Below, one piece after another: positions 20,522-31,495 of a stretch of DNA of 43,175 nucleotides (the stretch's first letter is position 1; each line of letters starts with the position of its first letter). A program made the translations under genes and the position numbers. Where the stretch lies: positions 1 to 43,175 of the forward strand of contig JAUCBJ010003386.1 of the NCBI GenBank assembly GCA_032718475.1. The letters are read 5' to 3'. The notes under the pieces were generated by a model, which saw only the letters and a list, made by a program, of their open reading frames with translations, was not told where the DNA came from and did not search any database. The stretch comes from Nemertoderma westbladi. Taxonomy: Eukaryota > Xenacoelomorpha > Nemertodermatida > Nemertodermatidae.

Positions 20522-21300
20522 TTAAGGGGACCATAACCACAAATTTTTTTTATTTATAAATAAGGTGCTATTTTGAAACTTTAACACAATGATGTGATGG
20601 ATAGCGTAAATCCGATTGTTCGAAAAATATGGCACGATTTGTGCATGTCGATTTTTTTTTAATTGTATACATTTTCAGGCATTTAAATGTAAAATATCTC
20701 ATATAGAGTAGAAGGACCAGTAAATTCACCTGGGTTGAATTTCTCGGTCCAAGATTTTGGTACAATGGACATACTGTAGATATGTAGACCTTGTTTTTTG
20801 AAAATTGCAGCTTGAAATAATTGTTTTAGAAAGATTTATGACGGTTTTAGTTGGTTCCTACTATATTTTGCGTAATATATATTTTGTGATAGACAAAGAG
20901 TAGCAGTTACTAAATAAAACGAATCTAGAGCATTCGAATGGCCTTATTTTACAAAACCAATACTCACGAAAGTAGCCCTAAAGCAGCTGAATATTTTGGC
21001 ATATATGTTTGATAACAATTGAATAAAAAATGAGGAAAGTACAGTAGTAGCGAATTTAGTGATGAAATATGTCGAAATCGTCAAACTGAGAAAAAGGTTG
21101 ATTTATACAGAGAGCCATGAATATCAGCAATACATTATGTGTAGTAGAAAAGTGATGTTTTGTTGTGAAAAATCATTCAGTGCTGAAAACCGGTGTCACT
21201 GCATAAAAGCCCCTCTATCAAACGAAAACAGATCAATTTTTTTTTTAAATTTGTGAATTTTCGAAAATTTCACTCCCTTTGGAGGTAATGATCCCCTTAA
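20522..21300. mobile_element. TTAA-flanked inverted-repeat element, 771 bp
   Basis: Body 20526-21296 between TTAA at 20522-20525 and 21297-21300. Ends are GGGGACCATAACC and, reversed, GGGGATCATTACC (11 of 13 match). TTAA duplications are made by piggyBac and Kolobok transposases. A 65-codon open frame inside has no recognised product, so the element is non-autonomous. Confidence 0.7.
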
Positions 21301-24300
21301 GAAAAGGATCTAAAGTGTTACTTTGCAGGACACTAGCCAGGATTGAGGTAGTTAACTTAATTCAATGTTTTGTATTCTGGAACGATTACCGAAATAAAAT
21401 CAAGGTATTTATTTTTAAATTGAACATTATTACATCATTGTCCTTGATAACGTAGTGTTACCAGCATTAATTCTAAAATATAGAATTTAGGTCACGAAGC
21501 TGGTATTTTTTAAGAGACCGGATATTAGAAATTCTACACGCGAAAAGATTTTATAGTTCCTCTCTCGTTATAGACTTCGTGTTGACGAAGCCCAAACTAA
21601 TGTTACATTGAACATATATTACAATATGATGAGGAGGAATACTGAACTCCTAAACGAGCATAGGTTGCACGAGTTCTGAGATGTTCGTAGTACCAAAGTA
21701 GGTCTAAGTCGTTCGCACGAATTATTGTTTTATAATAATTAAAAAATCTTATTACCCTATTTGAGTTAAATATAATTATGAAACTGCTAAATTTATTTCC
21801 AAAAAGTAGCGAATAAAAAAACATTTTAATATGTGTAGCGCGTCACCCTTTTTTAAATAACACCAATTTCAAATTCATAGGATATCGACATTCCGTACTA
21901 TGTAGGTTTATAGCATCCCTCTTTAACAATTCATGGTTACGCTAGCGCGGCAGTTTATTTTATTCTACCTGGCACGGTATATGCTGTCGATGACAGCCAT
22001 TACAATAATAGCGTTTACTTATTTAAAATCGATAATCACCCAGTTTATTAACCTTTGGCCTCGGGGCAGAGTTCGCACAATGTCGATAACATAACATATC
22101 ACACATTGGCTCAAGTAGGATTTAAAGAAACCAACCCGCACTAAATAGAAGCAATTTAATGTAGAAAGCTTGGTCGCCAGGTGATAATGTTCCAGCCACA
22201 GCTACGAACTCAACTCATTTATAGGCGGTGGCGGTAGAACAACCAAGTTATGGATAGATAATAGATGATTTAATTATTGTGCCACTGATTACATTTACTC
22301 GATCGTTGCTATTGCACTACAGATATATTGCACATATGATAACGTCACAAATAAACTACAATTACATAATTATTAAATTTCTAAAAATGCACATTTAAAT
22401 AAATAATTTAGTACTTTAAAATAAAGACTAAGTTTCATATTAATTAATTAATTAATTAATAATAAGAATGTATAAATTCTGCGGAGAGCTATGCGAATAA
22501 AAAAAACTTTTAGATCTTCATAATTACAATAACTATGATTACGGTATGTTATGTAGGATGCATATTTTGCAAGATTCCAACCCGCAAATAATGAGCTTAA
22601 CCCCTAAATAAGAACAACCAGTTTTTGTAAAATTGTAAAAACGTTGTACATGACAACTTATCAGCATATTATTCACACCGACTCACCACATGGAATAAAT
22701 TCAATGTGGCTCAGATTTCAATATAACAATACTAATTATTACTTCGCCTAAAAACAATTTAGCTAACCTTCTCCACACATTAATGCGCTTAACAGGAGAA
22801 CATTCGATGCCATAAGAATGCCACCACTTCCCGTGCTTGGATCCCTCTCTCAGCACCTAACCAAGAACCCGGCAATCAATAGTCTGGGGTGATGTAGTAG
22901 AATTTTAGCGGAGTTTCCTGCTTGTGCTAATATGCAATCCCGCCCGGTCGGGGAGCCATAAGCCGTGTAATTACATACAGTATCGGCCTATAGCCACTAG
23001 CCAGTGAGTTTATACTCGATGCTTGAGGAGTTAGGAGCCTGCACTCTACAATAGCTACCGACGGAATGCGCAATCAGAATAAAGGTGATACTAAACTCAT
23101 TTGGATACTGTAAGTGAATGGGTCGAATCGATCAAACAATCTACCTACATGTATAATAAATATAAACAAAGATAAATACCTAAAATAAACTATATAGGTG
23201 CTGAAGATAAAAACATGTTTGGGACGGTAATTATATACTAAATATAAATGATCAATTAACCGAATTTAAATATAATTTAATCGCTATGAATTATTTCTAT
23301 ATATAAAGTGTACAAATAAATTTACTTAATTGCCTATATTTGTCTTCTAAATTAATAAAATGCACCAATAATAATATAATGAAGTTCATACAATACTGTA
23401 CATGATGGTTTTATTAGCTAATAAGTACAAATAATGTTCCGTTAAATAATCAAATAGTCCGTGAAAATTAGTTAAGTAGTAGAATATTATTCAACAAAGA
23501 TAGAAACACAGCAGTTTATATTCAGCAAATCAAAATAATACAACAGCTGTATAAATATACATTCTAAATATTCAGACAAACTGGTGCGTCGCGATCATTT
23601 CCGAATTAATATACTTATTTGCTGCTCTACAATTAATCTTTAGCATTAAATCAACTCAAGTCTTAGTCTTTAGGACCAAAAAACTATTAGTTAAATAATT
23701 ATTAACACCAATAATTGTTTCGATATTTCAATCCATTTTGTTCTATATCCGTTCATGCAGATGAAACAAGCTATATAAAAAGCTAATGCAATCCAGAATA
23801 AAAAAAAAAGAATGACGGACGGCTCCAAAAAAAGCAGCGAAAATTAGCACGAAAAAGATCAATTTTTAAAGATAACTAATTGATGAACCGCGACTGTATC
23901 CGTATAGGCTAACTGAGAATACTGAAGAAATTATCTAGGCCTAACATTGAGATGAGATATCAAATACTGTGTAGTTGTTACTAAATGCGATGTAAACACA
24001 AGGATATATACACATTTACATATATATATACTAAACATATACAATACATATCATCCATAACATATGGTATATAACGGAACGGTGGAGTTTTTCGTTTAGC
24101 TGCAAATAATATTACACAAACCGGTACATGTAAATTAATATATTGTATATATATATATATAATAACGCAAACAGGTCATTAAATCTATCTAATAATTCTT
24201 AACCGGCCAGTCGTAACACAAAATTACATGCCATAACTGCTGACTTCGTCAAACCGAAAGCAAATACTTACAATTTAATTTGTCGTTCAAAATACATAAA

Positions 24301-24416
24301 TCTAAGTAGCAAAACATATTGATTGTTAAATTAATATAACGTGATTAACACTTAAGTAGAACTCCGAAGTAGAATAAATGCCGACTATGAATCACAATAA
24401 CGTTAAATATATTTCA
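21301..24416. other. Long gene-free AT-rich interval
   Basis: No gene is supported. Microsatellites: (TTAA)n at about 22440-22462 and (TA)n at about 24020-24030 and 24145-24162. A less AT-rich island at about 22780-23060, with CCCGCCCGGTCGGGGAGC near 22941, is the only part that stands out and could be an exon, RNA or regulatory element, but I cannot identify it. Part of the right side could be 3' UTR or downstream flank of the minus-strand gene at 24441. Confidence 0.35.
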
Positions 24417-24422
24417 TTTATT
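24417..24422 (-). terminator. Candidate poly(A) signal of the 548-residue gene
   Basis: TTTATT here reads AATAAA on the minus strand, only about 20 bases after the stop codon. A very short 3' UTR is plausible but unproven. Confidence 0.35.
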
Positions 24423-24440
24423 CCGATACATTGAGGGTCT

Positions 24441-26087
24441 CTACTCGACGGGGTCCGACGAGCTCTGCTGTCGGACGACCGTCGGTTTCTCCGAGCGGAT
24501 CTCGTCCGGTACGTAACAGGGCAACGCGGCCCCGTCCAGCAGCTCCCAGTCGTGCTCGTTGGTCATTGAGAAGAGCGCGGGCAGCGGGTTGTACGTGGGC
24601 GAGGGCAACCCGGCCTGCGACTCGCAGATGTCCAACAGCTGACTGAACCACTGCATCCACTCCATGACGTCGACGTCGGAGCCGCTCCGCCACTGGAAGG
24701 CGACGAGGTCGTCAACCGTGTGGCTCACCGTAGCGTCGCATCGGAGAACCACGAACAACGGGACTTTGTAACCGGCGTTATCCAACTTGATCTTGTGGAG
24801 GAACTCGTTGAGCTTGTACTGAACGCGGTCGGTAGACGGGGGCGACCCGATGTCGCTGTCCGCGTCCACAACCAGAAGGATCCCGAACAACGGATCCTCC
24901 AACTTCCCGCGAAACTTATTGGATATCGTCGAGTGGCTCTGCGGGACGCGCAGCACGGTGGGCTGGCCGCGCGACTTCTCGGTCGCCCCGCCGCCGTTGT
25001 TGTTGAACCCCGGGATCTTGATGAAGGTGATGGCTCGCGGCCCGTAGATACTCGGCGAGCTGAGCGCGTTCCCCGACTCCGCGAACTCGGGAACTCCCGC
25101 CGCCAAGGAATCCCGCTTCGCCGCCGCTATCGATGTCTCGAACTCCGCGTTTACATCGGCCTTATCGACCACGGTCCAGTTCTTTTCGGCCTCCTCTTCG
25201 GTCTCCTTCTTATTGGCCGATTCCTTGGGCGCCCACCAGTCCTTCCCGATGGACGTCGCCTTACCGAAGGCCGACCACGCGCCGAGCCCCTTAGCAGCCG
25301 AGGTGAACTTATCCTTGACGAGGCCGAAATCCAAGCTTCCGGCCTTCGTTGGAGCCTCCGTCGGTTTCTCCGCCGGTTGCTCAACCGGTTGGACGACCGG
25401 CGGCTCAACCTTCACCACCTCCGGGGCCTTAGTGATCGCTTTCTCGACCTCCTTGGCGGCGGCCACTATGAGATTCCCCCCGAAGGCCGAACGGAGTTGG
25501 GCCAACTTATCCGCGTCGCGGTAGAACTGGAGACGTCGCTCGAGAATATTCTGCGGAAGGAAAGACTCGATGATACAGCGGTTGAGAACGTTGGAGAACA
25601 ACTCGCAGTCTTTACCCATGATGTACAACTTGCCCCAGTAGTCGAAGATCTGCCGTTGGATCTTAATGAGGCTGATCTGCGACTCGTTTATTTTCTGCGC
25701 TACACTTATCGCGAGGCCGTCCAGAGCCATGTGGTAGGTCTCGAGGTCGGCCCCTTCCCACAGCTTCAGCCAGTAGTCGGAGATGGTTTTGGTGCCGCTG
25801 CTGTAGACCTCGGTAGACTGGCCGTCGAGGGCCACGAACAAGATCACCTGTTTGCCCTGGGCCCGATGGGCGCGGATGTCGTCCTTCACGTCCTGCTGAA
25901 TTCCGAGGGTGAGGTTGTGGCAGGACGCGTCGAGGACCTTGATAACGATGGAGTCGTCCTTGGAGGTTGTCTGTGTGATGTTGCACTGGAACACAGGCTC
26001 CCGTTCCCTTAGCAACTCGGCTACTTTGTTCTCCGCGTAGAGGCTGTCAGACTGGACGCATATATTTCGTCGGAATCGGGTAGACAT
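24441..26087 (-). CDS. Unrecognised 548-residue protein in one open frame
   Basis: A single uninterrupted frame of 549 codons, strongly GC-rich against AT-rich flanks, so almost certainly a real gene. ATG at 26087 with A at -3. I do not recognise the family. Layout: residues about 1-225 look folded, with alternating hydrophobic strands and helices (SIVIKVLDA, KQVILFVALDG, then IFDYWGKLYIM and QNILERRLQFYRDADKL). Residues about 225-345 are low-complexity Pro/Glu/Lys/Ala-rich with likely disorder (VVQPVEQPAEKPTEAP). Residues about 350-500 are folded again (AITFIKIPGF, LFGILLVVDADSD, VPLFVVLRCDA, then a WRSG..EWMQWF helix). The strand ILLVVDAD and later VPLFVVLRCDA recall Rossmann or small-GTPase-like folds, but no P-loop or NKxD is present. 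No signal peptide or membrane span. Probably soluble. Confidence 0.85.
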   Translation of the reverse strand: MSTRFRRNICVQSDSLYAENKVAELLREREPVFQCNITQTTSKDDSIVIKVLDASCHNLTLGIQQDVKDDIRAHRAQGKQVILFVALDGQSTEVYSSGTKTISDYWLKLWEGADLETYHMALDGLAISVAQKINESQISLIKIQRQIFDYWGKLYIMGKDCELFSNVLNRCIIESFLPQNILERRLQFYRDADKLAQLRSAFGGNLIVAAAKEVEKAITKAPEVVKVEPPVVQPVEQPAEKPTEAPTKAGSLDFGLVKDKFTSAAKGLGAWSAFGKATSIGKDWWAPKESANKKETEEEAEKNWTVVDKADVNAEFETSIAAAKRDSLAAGVPEFAESGNALSSPSIYGPRAITFIKIPGFNNNGGGATEKSRGQPTVLRVPQSHSTISNKFRGKLEDPLFGILLVVDADSDIGSPPSTDRVQYKLNEFLHKIKLDNAGYKVPLFVVLRCDATVSHTVDDLVAFQWRSGSDVDVMEWMQWFSQLLDICESQAGLPSPTYNPLPALFSMTNEHDWELLDGAALPCYVPDEIRSEKPTVVRQQSSSDPVE

Positions 26088-26180
26088 AGTTTATATATTT
26101 TATATTATCGGCGCTGACTTAGTAATTAATTTAGGTAAACAAGATATATTCAAAAATAGATCGATTCAAATTACCGCAAC
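26088..26180 (-). promoter_or_regulatory. Upstream region of the 548-residue gene
   Basis: Minus-strand sequence just before the ATG is AT-only for about 25 bases (TATAATATAAAATATATAAA), which could include a TATA-like element or simply be AT-rich leader. Confidence 0.25.
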
Positions 26181-26964
26181 TTGTTGTCAGAAATATACCG
26201 GTATATAGGTATCGGTGATATAGGCGATTTTGGACTTATTCCAATTTTGGAACTTTGTGCGAGGGTAGATTCCGAAATCGGAATACACTCCAAAATTGGA
26301 CTTTTCTAAACGAAAAAAAAATATTTTAAGGTCCTGCAACGCTGCAAGTATATTTCCATCATAAATTCTATCATTTTTCAATAAATATATGTTTTTATGC
26401 CAAATGCATTATTTCTACCATGCTTTTGCAGAAATGGATGTGAAATGTGAAATGGACGTGGATGACTGCTGTAATAGGCCTACCAGAATACTAACAAGGT
26501 ACAGCTGTACAGGGGTCTGTCTCTGTCCATAAGGCTATATGGGCATGACTAGAGCTGTACCCTGTACAGCACAGCTAGAAGCACAGCTGCAGCTAGACCC
26601 TAGTCTATTGGTGACATTCCTGGGCTTCCAATTAGGAAGCCCTGGCACCTGGTTCGATCCATAGACAGATAGAAGGGGCACGGTGCACGAGGGCAGCACT
26701 GTTTGAGCACAGCTGCACAGTGCTTTAAACTGTTAAATGCTTCTGCCTAAACCAACCCTAGCTTTCATCCTTGTGAGCGCTATTTGGAAAACTAGAATGT
26801 CAATAAATAGGCCTATTATTAGAATGTGAAGTGAAGTCTGCACTGCACTGCTAACCAACTAAATCCACCTAAAACTGTAAAAAAAACGTGAAGAAAATGA
26901 AACCAGGATGGAGGATGACAATGGTAATGCATTCTGGCATTCGCCGATTCGCACATGACTGCAT
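26181..26964. other. Gene-free stretch, possible SINE remnant
   Basis: At 26607-26660 CTGGGCTTCCAATTAGGAAG precedes GCACCTGGTTCGATCC, a good B-box match, which may be a decayed tRNA-derived SINE. Overlapping GTACAGCTGTAC / AGCTGTACCCTGTACAGC repeats lie at 26500-26580. No gene. Confidence 0.35.
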
Positions 26965-27238
26965 GACACTGAATAATCTGTTGTGCCGGTAATTGAACTT
27001 GTTTAGAAGACTTCGTGCAGCACGTTTGGTACTGAATCAATCCATTGAAACGTTTTAAGAGACCTTCGCGCAGTATATGAGATACTGAAACAATCAGTTG
27101 AAACGTTTAAGAGACCTTCATGCAGCACGTACGTGGGGTACCTGGGTACCGTAACAATCTGTTGAAATGATTAAGATACCTTCATGCAGCATGTGGGGTA
27201 CCGGTGCTCTGTAACAATCTATTGAATCATTTAAGATA
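26965..27238. repeat. Minisatellite, left segment
   Basis: Roughly 60-70-base units built from GATACTGAAACAATCTATTG, AAACGTTTAAGAGACC and TTCATGCAGCACGT. About four units here. The array continues at 28460-28538 and 31028-31200, split by two transposon insertions. Confidence 0.8.
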
Positions 27239-28461
27239 CCGTAATTCGGGGTGACTTGATACAGTTTTTGCCTTTAACTGTGAATATCTTCTGAAGTTTT
27301 TATCCTACACAGATGGAATAAAAATAAAATTTTATAGGCGGGATGAGTATTACACCACTAGACTAAAGCACTATTTCAGGTGCTTAGTCTCGTGGTGTTT
27401 TTTTTCGTAAAAACCAGCTGTATCAAGTCACCCCACATAACGGGGTGACTTGATACACAAGCAAATTTTCCGCAATAATACCACTCTGTGAATGAGTTTG
27501 GATCATGTTGTAGGCTGTGGGGGTGACTTGATACATCTTGGAAATTTTAAAAAAAGAACGAAGTCCCCACCTAACGGGGATATAAAATTATGGCTAAAAT
27601 TAAAAATAACTCCATTTTTTATGGCAAAATATTTCATATTTAACAAGTTAAATTGCACTTTAAAAACGAAAAAGACCTTCATTGTATAGTGACATCCTGA
27701 TACCAGTAAGTAAGACAATACATTTTAGAAAAAACTGGAAACTAAAACAATGAATTTAAGCTCAAATTTTGCAAATTTAAGGTTTAAGTAAAGATAAAAT
27801 ATTTTAGAAAATTTAACATATAACAATATTTAACAAGTTAAATTGAAGTTTAAAAACGAAAAAGACTTTCATTGCATTGTGACATCCTGACACCAGTAAA
27901 CAAGACAAAACATTTTAGAAAAAACTGCAAACTAAATCAATGAATTTAAGCACAAATTTTGCAAAATCAACGTTTAAGTCACAGAAGTCACAGGTATCAG
28001 AACATTTTCGCCTCCAATATACCGTATATATGTATCAAGTCACCCCATTTTGAGACACACTTTCAAAAAACGGGCACTCCACCCCCAATTCATATGAAAA
28101 TTTGTAAATTTTTTTTAGGATCATAATATTCAAACTCATCTATTAGCATCTGTAAAAATAATTTTTGAACAACATTAACCCAAAGTGTCAAAAATTCGAC
28201 CTATATTTTGACATTGAAAAAAGTGAATTTTTGAACAATGCATTCTTGGCTCTAGTGATCACAAATGCGAAGCAATGACAAAATTTATTTTACTATTTGA
28301 TAGACAATTTACAGATTTATTCAGACATCTTCTAATATTTCAATTTTTATCATAACATCACGCAATCACCCACAATCCGTTAAAGAAAAAAAGTATAACT
28401 TGCTGTATCAAGTCACCTCAATGTATCAAGTCACCCCCCCCCCCCCCCCCAAATTACGGTA
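27237..28461. mobile_element. TA-duplicating element with repeated TGTATCAAGTCACCCC motif
   Basis: Body 27239-28459 between TA at 27237-27238 and 28460-28461, inside the minisatellite phrase AAGA-TA-CCTT. Ends CCGTAATTCGGGGTGACTTG and its inverted match at right, which carries an expanded C run (28434-28450). The motif GGGGTGACTTGATACA occurs near 27248, 27438 and 27520, and its reverse complement near 27419, 28026, 28401 and 28421, with small variations, so it is spread through the element like a transposase-binding site. Internal duplicate: AACAAGTTAAATTG.A.TTTA and AAAACGAAAAAGAC at 27641-27680 and 27831-27870. No transposase frame is visible. Confidence 0.85.
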
Positions 28462-28538
28462 CCTTTGCGCAGTATATGGGATACTGAAACAATCTATTGA
28501 AACGTTTAAGATACCTTCATGCAGCACGTTGGATACTG
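28460..28538. repeat. Minisatellite, middle segment
   Basis: One and a bit units of the array described at 26965, lying between the two inserted elements. Confidence 0.8.
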
Positions 28539-28606
28539 TACCAGGTTGGAATTCATGCTGCAAAACTCGGACGCGTACCTGCGCGAATGACTGCAAACCA
28601 GATGCG

Positions 28607-28684
28607 CGTTGCGCGTTTGGGTGAGACAGGTGCGCGTTCGGGTGTGAGACAGGTGCGCGTTCGGGTGTGAGACAGGTGCGCGTT
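28607..28684. repeat. 23-bp tandem repeat
   Basis: TGCGCGTTCGGGTGTGAGAC-AGG occurs twice in full, after a degenerate copy and before a final TGCGCGTT, where the hAT-like element inserted. Confidence 0.85.
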
Positions 28685-29774
28685 CAGGGTTGGCAACCAA
28701 TGGTTTTTCTCACCATTGGTTTTTTATGGTTTTTTGGTTTAACCAACTTTTAAAAAAAGGCGAAAAAATTGGTTTTTTATGGTTTTTCATAAAATTTTAC
28801 AATTAACACTGTAAATAATATAAAGCAGACTGGTAGTCGCATTTCTTTTTCATTTTGCACTGTACTGCTGTAAGAATGAAAAAATTTCGAACACTTTGCT
28901 GCTTTGCGTTTTGCTCGCGTTTCTTTTTCATTTTGCACTGTCAGACTGTTACATGTAGAATGAACAAATTTCGCTCACTTTGAGTTTTGCTCTCGTTTCT
29001 TTTTCATTTTGCACTGTTAGAAGGAAAAAAATTCACTCACTTTGAGTTTTGCTCGCGTTTCTTTATCTTATCACTTTGCTGTTTTGCACTGTTCAGCTGT
29101 TAGAATGAACAAATTTATCTAACTTTGAGTTTTGCTCGCGTTTCTTTTTCATCTGCTCATTTTGCAATGTTAATGAAAAGGTTTTGCTCGCTTCGCTGGC
29201 GTATGTTTCTCGTTTACATTGTTAAAATGTTGTGTGCGCGTTTTTTTCGGTGCATGCGCGGTATATTATCCAATACTGTGCGGCTGAAAAATTGTGCGCA
29301 GGCGTTGTGCGCGGTTCAGTGGTGGTTTGCAGCCTGGCGAGTTGCGTGCAGTGGAGCAGTGCAGACGTCTGGACGTTGGTATGTATTTTTACGTTGTATG
29401 TTGTTAGTATTTTGTCACATGCTGACATGGGCTGATGGGTTGGACAGTTGGATGAAGAAACGTTAGAAGTTAGACAGTTAGTACAGTAGTAGACAGTTAG
29501 AAGAAACGCTTCAAACCAGCATACTGTATGTGGCCTTATTCAGTTATTCCAGTATTTTGTTCTATTGGGCAAGCACAAGGCAAGGGTTGTACTGGCAGAC
29601 TGTTGTACGTAGACCCTACATTTGTATGTATTGCTGTATTGGATTTAATTAAACCACAGAAAAACCATAAAAAACCATAAAAAACCGAAAAAAACCATAA
29701 AAAACCAAACAATAAAACCAAAACCAAAAATTTTTTTTCAAAAAACCATGGTTTTTGCCATCCCTGTGCGCGTT
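28677..29774. mobile_element. hAT-like non-autonomous element with 8-bp TSD
   Basis: Body 28685-29766, flanked by TGCGCGTT at 28677-28684 and 29767-29774. Ends CAGGGTTGGCAA and, reversed, CAGGGATGGCAA, close to the CAGGG..GCAA ends common in hAT elements. Just inside both ends are runs of the phrase TTTTTTATGGTTTTT in opposite orientation. The middle has a tandem array (28820-29165) and an open frame at 29125-29466 that shows no transposase motif. Confidence 0.9.
28820..29165. repeat. Tandem repeat, about 70-bp unit, five copies
   Basis: Each unit holds TTTGCTCGCGTTTCTTTTTC, ATTTTGCACTGT, then AGAATGAACAAATTTC and ACTTTGAG. Lengths vary by small indels. It lies inside the hAT-like element. 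Confidence 0.75.
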
Positions 29775-30461
29775 GCGCCTAGGGCGCGCAGCTCTGCCTC
29801 TGATGCGCACCACAAATTAATTGAAATCACGAAAATACACAAAAAAATTTCGCTCGCTGCGCTCGCATTAGATTCTCATTTCCAATTCTTCAAACAGTCA
29901 AATCACTTCACCATAATACTGTAATACCGGCAACCGGAGCTGAATTTGTCTATTTATTTCAACTACAGTACTCTATTGTTGTATTGTTATTAGGTCTATG
30001 CTATGCCGATGTTACGTTAGTAAACAGGTAAAGTCAGAAAGTAACAATGTATTATAAGTATGACTTAATTATAAGCCAACTGTATGTTTAAGCCTAATTG
30101 TTAGGTAGGCCTATACAAAGTATTATTGGCAGACTGGTACCTATTTCAATATTCGTTTTTTTGAAATTACCGGTACATGTTTTGTTTGTAATCTAAAATA
30201 ATATTTTCTGTTATAAAAGCAGTGAGCCCGATGGGCCACCATAGTAGTGGATTAAAAAAATATTTTTTAATATTAACAATTTTGATGTTGCAAAAATTAC
30301 ATTTATTATGTAAGCCTAGATTCAACGTACAGACAGACAGACGTAAAGATAAGCTTAAAACGCTCAAACTTGTAAAATAGGAATGTAAAATTGTTCTTAT
30401 GAACTGTGCGATTTTTTGAGATATGCATGACATGAGCTGCGCGATTTTGTTTGGATTATGA
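29775..30461. other. Interior of the 28540-31027 element
   Basis: AT-rich and non-coding, with one GCTCGCTGCGCTCGC motif near 29850. Confidence 0.4.
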
Positions 30462-30940
30462 CATATGATGCGGTCCTACGAATTACCCCAAAATACCCCA
30501 AAACACCCCAAAATACCCCAAAAGACCCCAAAATAGTATAAAACTACCCCAAAATAGTTTATAATTACCCCAAAATACCCCAAAATAGTTTAGAATTACC
30601 CCAAAATACTTTTTTTTGAGCCTTTGTTTTGGAAATTTAATTTACCCCAAAATATGGCAAAATGACGAATTACCCCAAAATAATGACGAATTACCCCAAA
30701 ATAATTAAAATTTTTTTCTTCACTCTCGTTTATTGTTTTGGTTAAAAAAAACTTGCCACTGTAACCTGCTCCTTTCCCTCGCTGTTAAAAAACATTGTTA
30801 GCTTATTTTGGGGTATTTTGGGGTAATTTTTTAGCCTTTTTGGGGTATTTTGGGGTAATTTTTGACTATTTTGGGGTATTTTGGAGTATTTTGGGGTGTT
30901 TTGGGGTATTTTGGGGTAATTCGTAGGACCCCATATGATG
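30462..30940. mobile_element. Palindromic MITE, copy 1, with 9-bp TSD
   Basis: Body 30471-30931, flanked by CATATGATG at 30462-30470 and 30932-30940. Ends are GGTCCTACGAATTACCCC and its reverse complement. Both halves are made of repeated ACCCCAAAAT phrases (reversed on the other half), so the strand could fold along most of its length. A unique core with AACCTGCTCCTTTCC lies at about 30727-30785. It is the reverse orientation of the copy at 37207-37686. Confidence 0.92.
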
Positions 30941-31027
30941 AGGTGCGCGACGAGCCAATTTCAGGTGCGCGGTGATTTCAAAACAACAAAGCGTACCTGC
31001 GCGCTCATGCATGAATTCCAACCTGGT

Positions 31028-31200
31028 GATACTGACAGACTGAAACAATCAATCTATTGAAACGTAAGACAGTAAGAGACCTTCATGCAGCACGTTGGAT
31101 ACTGAAACAATCTATTGAAACGTTTAAGAGACCTTCGGGCGCAGTATGTGAGATACTGAAACAATATGTTGAAACGTTTAAGAGATCTTCGAGCTGTAGC
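31028..31200. repeat. Minisatellite, right segment
   Basis: About three further units (GAAACAATCTATTGAAACGT, AAGAGACCTTCATGCAGCAC), showing that the insertions to the left split one original array. Confidence 0.8.
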
Positions 31201-31495
31201 CTATATGGGAATGGGATACTGTAACTAACTGTTGAAATTTCATAGTAGGGCTATGTACTGACAAAGGGTGGTAGGCACTTAGGCAGATACAGTACTACAC
31301 ACTAAACAGCTAAACTGCAGTATTCTCTGTTTGTAGTCTGGTTCTGGTAGTACGGTAGTAGTGACAGTGACACACACCCTCCTCAGTAATCTGCCCTCCT
31401 AATCCAGTAATGGCAAATGGTGAATGGTACACTTATACTTTAGGCCTATACAAAAAATGCAATCATCTCATGTCTCATGATTAGCCTATCACAAT
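31201..31495. other. Gene-free stretch
   Basis: Nothing recognised. Confidence 0.35.

Larger units (their letters stand above)
28532..31034. mobile_element. Non-autonomous element with 19-bp terminal repeats, hosting two other elements
   Basis: Body about 28540-31027. Terminal inverted repeat ACCAGGTTGGAATTCATGC is perfect at both ends, followed inward by GCGCAGGTACGC-type matches. It is flanked by GATACTG (28532-28538 and 31028-31034), 7 of 8 bases if the eighth is counted, which fits a hAT-like 8-bp TSD. It was itself later entered by the elements at 28685-29766 and 30471-30931. Its own remaining DNA is short and non-coding. Confidence 0.8.

Noticed and set aside
24720-26012. 430-codon plus-strand open frame opposite the 548-residue gene
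   Set aside because: It is antisense to a GC-rich gene with normal protein composition on the minus strand; its Arg/Leu/Asp-rich content is typical of a shadow frame.
29125-29466. 113-codon open frame inside the hAT-like element as a transposase remnant
   Set aside because: It is Cys/Trp/Phe-rich with no hAT dimerisation or catalytic motif, and overlapping frames are open too.
26965-31200. CRISPR-like array
   Set aside because: The repeated units are a diverged eukaryotic minisatellite without constant repeats and unique spacers.
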